From positions 1 to 64,000 of the forward strand of contig JAFZYY010000015.1 in NCBI GenBank assembly GCA_017616015.1: DNA of 64,000 nucleotides. The letters are read 5' to 3'. The position numbers and the translations under genes were made by a program. The number at the start of each line of letters is the position of its first letter. Position 1 is the first letter of the stretch. Shown here piece after piece: positions 26,781-35,300 of the stretch. Source of the DNA: Alphaproteobacteria bacterium (lineage in GTDB: Bacteria > Pseudomonadota > Alphaproteobacteria > CAAGCB01 > CAG-977). The notes beneath the pieces are model-generated. The model searched no databases, was not told where the DNA came from, and saw only the letters and a program-made list of their open reading frames with translations.

Positions 26781-27599
26781 CTATTCATCTAAAAAAATTT
26801 CAACGGAAGAATCGCTTTCGCTTAATTCCGGCTTCTTCAAAAGAATAACATCTTCCTGCGGCGGCATCAGAACAATTTTTTCCTGAACCTCGGCGGGTTT
26901 AAGCAAAACAAAAGAAGCCTCTTCCTGATTTTTAACTCCTGTTTTTTCATTTTTCGAAACAGCAGGCGGCTTCAATAAAACGATATTTTCTTCTTTTTCA
27001 TGAGCGGGTTCAAAAGAAACACTTTTGCTGACAATTACTTCGTTCGAATCTGCGGACACGGTTAACGATGGCAAAGAATGGCCGGACTCTTCCGCCTTTT
27101 TACCGGCAGGCGCGGAAACGACCTCGATCAGCTCAAGCTTTGTCGCTTTCGGCGCAATAATGCCGGACAGCATTTCCTCTTCCGACATTGCCTGAAATTC
27201 GTCTTTTTCCTGTTTTTTCACTTCCAGCGCCCGAACTTCCTGCGCTTCTCTGCGTTTCTGAGAACCGTATAAAACACCGGAGTCCGGCGCGTTAAGACCT
27301 TTGCGCAAAGATATTTTTTCTTTTGATCCGAAACGGCCGGCGTGTTCGTAAACCTGAACACGCTCTGATGGCTTGTCTTCTTTTTTCTTTACCGTTACCG
27401 CCGGAGAAGTCAAATTCAACATCTCGTCCACCGTCCGTCCCGGTTTATCGTCCGGCGTAACGGGAACCATATCGGGTTCGGGAACGACAAAATTTTCCTC
27501 ATATCCGTAAACAAGCGAATCTTCCGTAGAAGAACAAGCCCCGATCCCCAGGACAAAGGTTACCAAAACGATTCGCGCCGCTATTGAAAAAAACGTCAT
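26781..27599 (-). CDS. Lipoprotein with VLLKP-type repeats, function unknown
   Basis: 272 residues. The signal peptide ends in a lipobox (LGIGAC, Cys near residue 22). The mature part is low in aromatic residues, rich in Lys, Glu, Val and Pro, and likely extended or disordered. A short motif recurs near the C-terminus: NIVLLKPPAV, FVLLKPAEV, KIVLMPPQED, VILLKKPELS. I recognise no domain. It could be an envelope spacer or a short-linear-motif display. Starts 271 bases from the divergent ada gene and leads into hom 8 bases later. Confidence 0.65.
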   Translation of the reverse strand: MTFFSIAARIVLVTFVLGIGACSSTEDSLVYGYEENFVVPEPDMVPVTPDDKPGRTVDEMLNLTSPAVTVKKKEDKPSERVQVYEHAGRFGSKEKISLRKGLNAPDSGVLYGSQKRREAQEVRALEVKKQEKDEFQAMSEEEMLSGIIAPKATKLELIEVVSAPAGKKAEESGHSLPSLTVSADSNEVIVSKSVSFEPAHEKEENIVLLKPPAVSKNEKTGVKNQEEASFVLLKPAEVQEKIVLMPPQEDVILLKKPELSESDSSVEIFLDE

Positions 27600-27773
27600 A
27601 CCCGTTTACCTTAAATAAAATAAAACCGCTTTGATATTACAGGTACTTGTCCGAAAGAGCAAGCAAGACTTTATCGGCATAATTTTTCAGAAAACTATAC
27701 AATCGACTTTCCTAAAAAATTATTTCTAAACAAATCGTTAACAAAAAAGACGTGGACAAATTAGACAAATATC

Positions 27774-27802
27774 TTGACTCGTCCTCAAAAGACTGCTATC
27801 CT
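27774..27802 (+). promoter_or_regulatory. Sigma70-type promoter of the adenosine deaminase gene
   Basis: TTGACT at 27774-27779 and TATCCT at 27797-27802 with a 17-base spacer; TG at 27794-27795 gives an extended -10. The leader of about 60 bases is G/A-rich near the start (GAGGGTGGGAATACCCCGG) and could form a small hairpin close to the ribosome site. Confidence 0.7.
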
Positions 27803-27871
27803 GACGAGTTAAGAATGGATAAATGTACCAATTAAACAATCAGAGGGTGGGAATACCCCGGAAGGTGGACT

Positions 27872-29143
27872 ATGACAAACAAAGTAGATACAACGACTCT
27901 ACCGAAAGTAACGTTGCATGAACATATTGAAGGCACCGTTACTCCTGAAATGGCGGCGAAACTGGCTCAGCGTCATCATGTGACTTTGCCGGACAACTTT
28001 GTTATGGCTGAAGGGCAATACGATAAAAAAGATTTCCCGAACGGTCGCTATGCTTACGATGAAAGCGATTTCTGGGCTTTCATCAATACATATGACAGCG
28101 TTGCGGATATGATGCGCACGCCGCAGGACTATTACGACGTCACCAAAGATTATCTGAGCAAGAACGCGGCTGAAGGCGGCGTTTATGCCGAATTAATTAT
28201 CTCGCCGGCTCATATGGCAATGGAAGTCAATCCCGAAACGGGAAAAAGCGAACTGTCGGCCGCGCGTTATCGCGCCATGATGGACGCCATTGCCAAAGCG
28301 GCGCAGGAAGTCAAAGAAGAAACCGGATTGGAAACGCGCTTCATTGCGACGGGCGTGCGGAATTTAGGCGCGGAAAACGTTAAGCAGGTCGCGGAATTTA
28401 TCCGTGACAATCCGCATTCCATGGTAACCGGTTTCGGCATTGCCGGAAACGAACGCGCCGGAGAATTTGATGATTTCGCGGAAGCCCTGGCTATTGCCAA
28501 AGGCGCAGGATTGAAGCTGGCTCTTCACGCCGGTGAAATTCGCGGGCCTGAAAGCATCAAAGACGCCATTCGTTTGGGCGCTTCCCGAATCGGACACGGA
28601 GTTTCCGCTCCGCAGGATCCCGAAGTCATGAAAATGTTGGCCGAGAAAAATATCATGGTTGAAGTCTGCCCGACGTCCAACCGCATTTTGGTTACGGATT
28701 TAAAAGGCGACCTGGCCAACCACCCCGCTCGTATATTGTACGATGCCGGCGTGCGCATTTCTTTAAACCCTGATGATGCCGGCATTTTCGGTACGCATAC
28801 TGGGAAAGAGCATCGCATCAGCGCCGAAAAATTCGGCTTCACAAAAGCGGAAATGATGGACATTACTTTATGCGCGATTGAAAATTCTTTCGCTGACGTT
28901 AAAACGCGCAAACAGCTTAAAGAAAACGTTTATAAAAAAATGTCCGAAGAAGACCGCAAAGAATTGCGTGATTTAGCAGCTAACGCGAAAAATCCCGTTT
29001 TAAAGAAACGCTTGGAAACGCGTGTGGCGGAAAGCGAGAAAGTCGCAAAAAAGCTTGAAATCCAAAAACGCCGGACAAAAGCTTTGAATTCCATAAAAGC
29101 GACAAAAATGGCAATAATCAACAAAAAATCGGCCACACGATAA
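27872..29143 (+). CDS. add: Adenosine deaminase-family protein with basic C-terminal tail
   Basis: 423 residues. Metal-dependent deaminase barrel motifs in order: LHEHIEGT (zinc His pair, near 17), GFGIAGNERAG, LKLALHAGEIRGPESIKDAI, RIGHGVSAPQDPEVMKML, VEVCPTSN, and SLNPDDAGIFGT (catalytic Asp pair). The barrel ends near residue 345. The last ~75 residues form a long, strongly basic helical tail (VAKKLEIQKRRTKALNSIKATK and on to the end) not typical of the enzyme. No signal peptide. It converts adenosine to inosine if it keeps classical specificity; adenine or other 6-aminopurine substrates are possible within the family. Confidence 0.85.
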   Translation: MTNKVDTTTLPKVTLHEHIEGTVTPEMAAKLAQRHHVTLPDNFVMAEGQYDKKDFPNGRYAYDESDFWAFINTYDSVADMMRTPQDYYDVTKDYLSKNAAEGGVYAELIISPAHMAMEVNPETGKSELSAARYRAMMDAIAKAAQEVKEETGLETRFIATGVRNLGAENVKQVAEFIRDNPHSMVTGFGIAGNERAGEFDDFAEALAIAKGAGLKLALHAGEIRGPESIKDAIRLGASRIGHGVSAPQDPEVMKMLAEKNIMVEVCPTSNRILVTDLKGDLANHPARILYDAGVRISLNPDDAGIFGTHTGKEHRISAEKFGFTKAEMMDITLCAIENSFADVKTRKQLKENVYKKMSEEDRKELRDLAANAKNPVLKKRLETRVAESEKVAKKLEIQKRRTKALNSIKATKMAIINKKSATR

Positions 29144-29150
29144 GAAATGA

Positions 29151-29180
29151 AAAAAACCGCTGAAAATCAGCGGTTTTTTA
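29151..29180. terminator. Bidirectional terminator
   Basis: AAAAAACCGCTGAAAATCAGCGGTTTTTT between the convergent adenosine deaminase and solute-binding-protein genes. Confidence 0.9.
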
Positions 29181-29212
29181 TTGCCTAAACACTATACGCG
29201 TTTAATAGAGAG

Positions 29213-30118
29213 TTATTCCTTTTCCGGAGTATATTCCAAAGGCGGTTCGTCTTTAAACTTATCCACCCACAGCATAATGTGCTTTTGAAGCTGCAGTTCT
29301 ATTGCGGACTTATCTTTAATCTTCTCTTTAAACCGTTCTTCAAAGCTTTTTTTATGCAGACGACAAGGCGATAATTTAGAAAATGAAACAAAATATTTAA
29401 TATGACGCAACGCCGTATTGCCGAAGTGTAATTTATCTTTGACTTTAAAACGTCGGGATTCCGCGTCTGCAGCATACCTGCTTGTCAGCATAAAATCGAC
29501 TTCGCCGGAAAGCAATTTACGAAAAGCGCTTTCCGCACCGTCAACGACTTCCAACTTTGTATCCGTCGGCAAAGATCCGCGAATTAACGGCTCTATGACT
29601 TCTTCCCGGCGGATAACGCCCTTCAGTCCTTTCAGCTCGGAAAGATCCCGGACATCAATGGTCTTAGTATTTCTGGACACGACAATAAAAGGATTACCGA
29701 AATACGCCGGATAAACATAATCCTGACCGGATTTCGCTTCATCGACATAATACGTTATAAACGAAAAAGCCGTATTGCCGCGCAACAAAGCTTTTTGCGT
29801 TTGCTGAAAATCATCGAAAACAATATTTTTCATTTTCACGATCTTCAATTCATCAGCCGTTTCTTTCACAAGATCGACAATCAAACCTTTATATTCTTCC
29901 TGCCTGTCTTGCGGATCCGGGACTCCCTCATTTATAACTTCAGTCCACGAAAACGGCGGATAATTCTTAATGCCTACGATTGAAAACCGCCGATCCGATT
30001 CTTCTCCCCCGCAAACAATCAGAGGATCTTTTCCTCTTCTTGCCGGAGCCGCATAAACCTGAACACTACAAAGAAGCAAACAGAAAAAAATCATCGAACA
30101 AAACTTAAATCGCTTCAT
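29213..30118 (-). CDS. Orphan periplasmic amino-acid-type solute-binding protein
   Basis: 301 residues from the ATG at 30118 behind AAAGGA. An upstream in-frame start would add 43 charged residues before the signal peptide. Signal peptide about 1-23 (to VYAAP). The SBP_bac_3 pattern is visible: FSIVGIKNYPPFSWTE, YKGLIVDLVKETADEL, and IVFDDFQQTQKALLRGNTAFSFITYYVDEAKSGQDYVYPAYFGNPFIVVSRN. No permease or ATPase lies nearby, so it may serve a distant transporter or a sensor. Confidence 0.75.
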   Translation of the reverse strand: MKRFKFCSMIFFCLLLCSVQVYAAPARRGKDPLIVCGGEESDRRFSIVGIKNYPPFSWTEVINEGVPDPQDRQEEYKGLIVDLVKETADELKIVKMKNIVFDDFQQTQKALLRGNTAFSFITYYVDEAKSGQDYVYPAYFGNPFIVVSRNTKTIDVRDLSELKGLKGVIRREEVIEPLIRGSLPTDTKLEVVDGAESAFRKLLSGEVDFMLTSRYAADAESRRFKVKDKLHFGNTALRHIKYFVSFSKLSPCRLHKKSFEERFKEKIKDKSAIELQLQKHIMLWVDKFKDEPPLEYTPEKE

Positions 30119-30258
30119 TTTATGTTTCCTTTGAAAAAGAATTTGCGAAAATCGCTCGTCTCTTATTATTTTTAATAATTTTCTCCGTTTTAGTAAAGAT
30201 TTTTGATTTTTAATTCGGATTCGGTTATCATTCCCATATTCATTCAAGGAGTTTTATT

Positions 30259-30675
30259 ATGACCGACAATCCCTATATGACCGCAGAAGCGTCCGCGTTG
30301 CCGCAAAACGAACTGGAAGCCAGAGCCCTTGTCCGGACGGCGTCCCGCCTGAACAATATTAAAGAACATTGGCCCGTAACGACAGAAGAACTTAACGAAG
30401 CACTGGATTTAAACCGAAAACTGTGGACGATTCTGGTCACCGGTGCAACGGAAGAAAGCAATCCTCTTCCGCTTGAAATCAAACAAAATATTTTCAATTT
30501 AGCCCATTTTATTTTCAAACATACCTTCGCCGTCATGGCAAAGCCTTCGGCTCAGTCTCTGGAAATACTGATCAGTATTAATATGAATATCGCGCGCGGT
30601 TTGAACGAGCAAAGTCTGCGCCGCGCCCAACAACAGGAAGCGGAACAAAACGCGGAACAAAAGCCTGTCGAATAA
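30259..30675 (+). CDS. flaF: Flagellar biosynthesis regulator FlaF
   Basis: 138 residues, ATG behind AAGGAG. The FlaF (PF07309) pattern is clear: NPYMTAEASALPQNELEARALVRTASRLNNIKEHWP, ELNEALDLNRKLWTILV, and NPLPLEIKQNIFNLAHFIFKHT. In Caulobacter, FlaF works with FlbT in flagellin synthesis. No flagellin, flbT or other flagellar gene is adjacent; the next element is an IS200 copy. It shows that the genome encodes, or once encoded, flagella. Confidence 0.85.
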   Translation: MTDNPYMTAEASALPQNELEARALVRTASRLNNIKEHWPVTTEELNEALDLNRKLWTILVTGATEESNPLPLEIKQNIFNLAHFIFKHTFAVMAKPSAQSLEILISINMNIARGLNEQSLRRAQQQEAEQNAEQKPVE

Positions 30676-30802
30676 AAGCGAAACGGAGAGTTTATAAAAG
30701 TGACCCCCGCGTAAAACGCGGGGTTCTTTCTTGACGGGCATAGCCCTCATGCTACTGGCTACGCCTAAACGGCGTTTTGTTTGGTCTGGTGCGAGCAATT
30801 TG

Positions 30803-31258
30803 TTACTTACTACCCGTAAACGGGTCTGATATGTCCAGCGTCAGCTGATCTGATGCGGCGTCTTCTTCCAGTTGATGTTGGATATATTCGGTTATCTTCT
30901 TTGTATTTTTCCCGACCGTATCCACATAATATCCTTTGCACCAGAATTCTCTGCTCCGGTATTTGTATCTGATATTACTCCATTGTTCATAAATCAGCAG
31001 ACTGCTTTTTCCTTTCAGAAATCCCATAAATCCGGCCACACTTATCTTCGGTGGTATTTCGACCAACATGTGTATATGATCAGGACACGCTTCCCCTTCC
31101 AGAACATTTACTCCTTTCCATTTACATAATTTCCTTAGCATTTGGCCTATTTCGTATCGTTTCTCCCCGTAAAACACTTTGCGGCGATACTTTGGGGCAA
31201 ATACCACGTGATATTTACAATTCCATGTTGAATGTGATAGCGTATGCATATCATTCAT
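30803..31258 (-). CDS. tnpA: IS200-type Y1 transposase
   Basis: 151 residues from the ATG at 31258 (MNDMHTLSHSTWNCKYHVVF) behind a perfect AAAGGAG. The HUH motif is DHIHMLVEIPP and the catalytic Tyr lies in FWCKGYYVDTVGKN. The length is that of complete IS200 transposases, so the gene looks intact. A hairpin (31278-31313) in the leader encloses a second AGGAGG. Confidence 0.93.
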   Translation of the reverse strand: MNDMHTLSHSTWNCKYHVVFAPKYRRKVFYGEKRYEIGQMLRKLCKWKGVNVLEGEACPDHIHMLVEIPPKISVAGFMGFLKGKSSLLIYEQWSNIRYKYRSREFWCKGYYVDTVGKNTKKITEYIQHQLEEDAASDQLTLDISDPFTGSK

Positions 31259-31277
31259 ATTGATTACTCCTTTGACT

Positions 31278-31313
31278 GCAATGCTCGTCGGTTCACCAGA
31301 CCTCCTGCATTGT
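31278..31313 (-). promoter_or_regulatory. Leader hairpin upstream of tnpA
   Basis: GCAATGC (31278-31284) pairs with GCATTG (31307-31312) and the loop holds AGGAGGT on the minus strand. Structured leaders that limit translation are known for IS200; this may be the equivalent. Confidence 0.4.
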
Positions 31314-31394
31314 ACCAAAGGAGTTTTTTTCTGCGCATAGCTATAAGCTTTTCTGAACCACGCGCCTAGCGCGTGGTTTTCGGGTTACAAAAAA

Positions 31395-32372
31395 TCAGGT
31401 CACTTCCGTCACTGCGCGGATATTGCCTTGACGGTTAATTTGAACGACACGCAGTTTATCATGCATTTCCGCTATTGTTTTCTCACGATCGATTGTCGGA
31501 TAACAGTGCAGAATACGGTCGGTAAACGCCTTATACGCCGCTTCGGAATTTTCCGCGTGAATTGTCGCAAAGCAGTTATCGTGCCCGGATCCCATCAATT
31601 CCCATAAAGCGCCCGCGTTCGCCGTTGAAATTTCACCGCCGATAATCGCGTCCGGCGTAAAGCGCACGACCAGGTCGATCAGCTTCGGATACGTCATCGT
31701 ATTCGTTTGTTCGGTACGCGATAACACCAAATGAACGTGATTGGGGTGAGGCACGATCAATTCTCGGGTATCTTCAATCGTAATCACGCGTTTGTGAGAA
31801 TCCAAAATCGTCAGCAGATTGTTCAAAAAAGTCGTTTTACCGGTTGCCGTCGCACCGGAAACCAGAATGTGATCGCCGCGCTTAATAGACAGAATTAAAC
31901 GTTCGTAAGGGTCTTCCGGATTTTCGACTTCCTTCAGCTTATTAAGCTTCTGAAGACGTTCCCCTGACTTCAAACCGTAGTCCCCCAAGCCGAATTTAAC
32001 ATCGTCCGAATGCACACGGACGCACATGGCAATACCGCCGGTCAGGTCTTCGTTATCATACATAACGTTTTTGCCGGCTATTCCGGTAAAACGGTGATCT
32101 CCCGGCAATGTCGCATAAACCGTCGGGGATCCTTGTTCGGGATCGAACGGCAATTCAAAGGTATTGGCAATGATATGCATGATATCCGTCAGATACGTTC
32201 TGGATAAATTCTTATCCTGCTGACAGGCCCACGGATGCGCTCTGCGACCGCGCAGACGCAACCAGATTTCGTCCGGTCTGTTAATGGAAATTTCTTCAAC
32301 ATTATCCTGTTCGTACCAATACGACAAATAACGCAAAGTTGATTTTAATACCTGAAAAGAATCTGAACTCAT
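31395..32372 (-). CDS. virB11: Type IV secretion ATPase, VirB11/DotB type
   Basis: 325 residues. The N-terminal domain has YEQDNVEEISINRPDEIWLRLRG, the classical VirB11 opening. The RecA-like domain has Walker A GATATGKTT (173-181), ITIEDTRELIVP (Asp box), DAIIGGEISTANAGALWELMGSGHDNCFATIHAEN (Walker B and His box). Hexameric ATPase at the inner-membrane base of the secretion channel. Last gene of the operon, 17 bases after virB10. DotB of Type IVB systems is usually longer, so VirB11 is preferred. Confidence 0.88.
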   Translation of the reverse strand: MSSDSFQVLKSTLRYLSYWYEQDNVEEISINRPDEIWLRLRGRRAHPWACQQDKNLSRTYLTDIMHIIANTFELPFDPEQGSPTVYATLPGDHRFTGIAGKNVMYDNEDLTGGIAMCVRVHSDDVKFGLGDYGLKSGERLQKLNKLKEVENPEDPYERLILSIKRGDHILVSGATATGKTTFLNNLLTILDSHKRVITIEDTRELIVPHPNHVHLVLSRTEQTNTMTYPKLIDLVVRFTPDAIIGGEISTANAGALWELMGSGHDNCFATIHAENSEAAYKAFTDRILHCYPTIDREKTIAEMHDKLRVVQINRQGNIRAVTEVT

Positions 32373-32389
32373 ATTCTCATTCCCAATCT

Positions 32390-35300
32390 TTAAAATAAAT
32401 CCGGAACAGGTTCTTCCTGTTGCTGTTGTCTTTCCTGCATCTGTCTTTGCATTTCTTCCTGTTGTTTCCTCAGCTGCTGTTGCTGTTGTTGCCGCTGCCG
32501 ATCCTCATCGGTTTCAACCAAGACAGATCTCTTTGGCTGTTGCTGTCCTCCGTAAGTATTATAGTACATTTGTTGTTGCTGTTGCATATTAGCCGGGCTG
32601 TTCGGATTATTCGGATCGCCCTGAGCGCCCGGATCCTCCGGTTGGTTCGGATAACCGCCGCCGCTTTCGCTTGAAGGAATATTAGGATCTTCGTCAGGTA
32701 CCAGAACGCCGCTGCCTTTATTTTTGACGCTATTGCCTTCTTCATCTTCAACTTCGCTACGCAGCCATAAGTCCTGTTTGGCGAAAACTGTGATGCGCGT
32801 TCCGGCCGGAACGAATAAACGCGTTTGAATTTTAGACGTTTCTCCCATAATATCATCAAAAATCAGCTGCATTGTCTGACCAAACTTCGTACGCGCATCT
32901 TTTGCCGCCTCCTGCCGACCGGACAAAGCGATTTCGCCGGCCTCACCTACGGTAGGTTTATCGGGCGAAGCCATCATCCACAAAAGCGCAGAAGTAATGG
33001 TAGACTGCAATAATGGCAAACCGTATTTTTTAACCAGCTGTCTGTCCATATAAGCGCCAAGCCCGCCGCGGCCGGAAGCATCGCCACTGACACTGTCGCC
33101 GAAACTGAAAGCCGCACCGTCCGGACGGATTAAACGCGTCCATTTAACCTCCACTTTTGTTGCGGAACCCGGTCCATCAGCAGCAGATCCCGACATTTCA
33201 CCAATCAGACGACTGCCTGCGGGAATAATGATTTTTCGGCCGACTTCCGAGTAAATATTACGTTCAACAATCGCAGAGACAGGAACATCCGACTGTCCCG
33301 TATCAATGGATCGCACAATAACCGCAGGAATGGCTTTATCCGCTAAAATCATGTTTTCCATTTTAACCCGATACGAGGAAATATTTTTGCCGATTCCTAA
33401 ATCCGTCCAGTTTGAGGCTCTTTTCTGCTTGCGCAACAAATCTTCTTTTTCCGGAATAGCCCCCGATCCCATACCCGGACGTATCTGTCTGCGATAAGCC
33501 ATTTGCATACTACGCAATTGTTTAATTTTAACGGGATCATAACGTTCTCCTTTGCCTGTTCCGCCGCCCAGTCCCAGGTTTTTCCCCTGATAAATATATT
33601 TGGAAGGATCGAAAGTACCGAAAACAGATATTTTACTGTCGTTGACCGTTCCCTCTTCTTCCGGATCTTTGACAATATAATCGTTGATGGAACCGGTAAC
33701 GTTTCCGTTCACATCAACAATTGTTCCGTCCGGCAAAACACGGCCGATCACATTACCGTTTTCATCAACAAAAGTGCCGTCAGGCAACAATGTTCCTATA
33801 CGCTTTCCGTCTTTTCCGAAAACAAACCGCCCGCCTTTGGGTTTAGTTGTGCCGGACGACGACGACATTGTCAATTTTCCGCCATGCCACGTTCCCAAAA
33901 CATTGCCGTCAGCGTCAATAATTTCTCCGTTGGCATTAATACGGCCGACAACATTGCCGCTCAAATCCACAACCGTACCGTCAGCCGTGATAACGCCGAC
34001 AATATTGCCGTTGGCGTCGCGCACAGCTTCGCCTTCAACAGCGCGGCCGATCACGTTTCCGTTCATATCGACAATCGTTCCGTCAGGCAACACCCGACCG
34101 ATAATATTGCCGTCTTTGTCACGGACATAACCGTCGTCGCCGATTATACCCAAAAACTTGCCGTCGCGTCCGATAGCCATACGAACATTTTTATCGGCCT
34201 GAGCAGGAGCAAAACCTTTAACCTGCCCGATTTTATTGCCGTTCATGTCCACAACGGTTCCGTCAGGAAGCATTTTGCCGATAATATTGCCTTTCAAATC
34301 GACGACTGTTCCGTCCGGCAGAACACGGCCGATCACATTGCCGTTTTCATCATAAACCAAACGTTCCTGTTCTCCGTCATCATCGGTTTTTGCCAACAGA
34401 TTTCCTTTTGAGTCAACAACACCGCCTGTCAGCAAAGCCCGACCGATCACGTTGCCGTTCAAATCAACGACCGTTCCGTTCGGTTGCATTTTACCGATAA
34501 TGTTACCGTTTTCATCACGCAGGAAACCATCGGCGTCGACAATTCCCAGGAATTTGCCGTCAGGACTGAAAACGGCGCCTTTGGGATAGACTTTTCCGAT
34601 GACATTTCCCTTTAAGTCAACAACCGTTCCGTCCGGCAAAACCTGACCGATAACATTGCCGTCTTTATCACGGATCAAACCGTCGGCGCCGACAATACCC
34701 AAAGGCTTTCCGTCTGGGCCGTAAACCGTTTTTCCGATCAAACCTTTCGGGAATAACGAACCGTCTTCGTTAATACTGATCAAAGAAATCGTGCACAGGT
34801 GAGCTCCGGCATTGCTCAATGCCTGGCCGGTAGCCAGCAAACGCCCCAAAACCTGTTTCTTTTCATCAATAATCGTACCGTCGAAATGGACTGTTCCGAC
34901 GACTTTATTCTTTATGTTTTTACATTCTTCCCCGACAGGAACGACACGTCCTAAAAATTTCTGATCATCGCTTAAAACGCGCATAGAGGCAGTAACATAG
35001 CCGACTTCCTGTCCCTGATCGTCTTGCACGCGTCCGCGGGGCAGAACAGTTCCTACGATTTTGCCGTCCAAAGAAATGACACGCTGTCCGGACGGCACCA
35101 AAACGCCGATAGTATTGCCGTCAAGCCCTTTTATCTCTTTGTTGTCCGTAATCGTTCCGACGGAACCGCCGCCTTCCGGATTAACGCCGTAAGATCCGCC
35201 CACAACATGAGCAATGATATTTCCTTGCGTATTCACCGCATATTTCATATCGGAAGCGACACCGATAACTTTTTTACGCTTATCCGTAACCGCGCCGCTT

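Larger units (their letters stand above)
30705..31378 (-). mobile_element. IS200/IS605-family insertion sequence, IS200 type
   Basis: A single tnpA flanked by subterminal hairpins, with no tnpB. On the downstream side, CCCCGCG...CGCGGGG is at 30705-30723. On the upstream side, AACCACGCGCCTAGCGCGTGGTT is at 31356-31378. There are no inverted terminal repeats and no target duplication, as expected for single-strand transposition. The exact ends are not fixed from this sequence. It lies about 17 bases past the virB11 stop. Confidence 0.85.

Noticed and set aside
30803-31378. IS605-type element with tnpB or an OMEGA/ωRNA system
   Set aside because: No tnpB frame is present on either side; the element length fits IS200 with tnpA alone.
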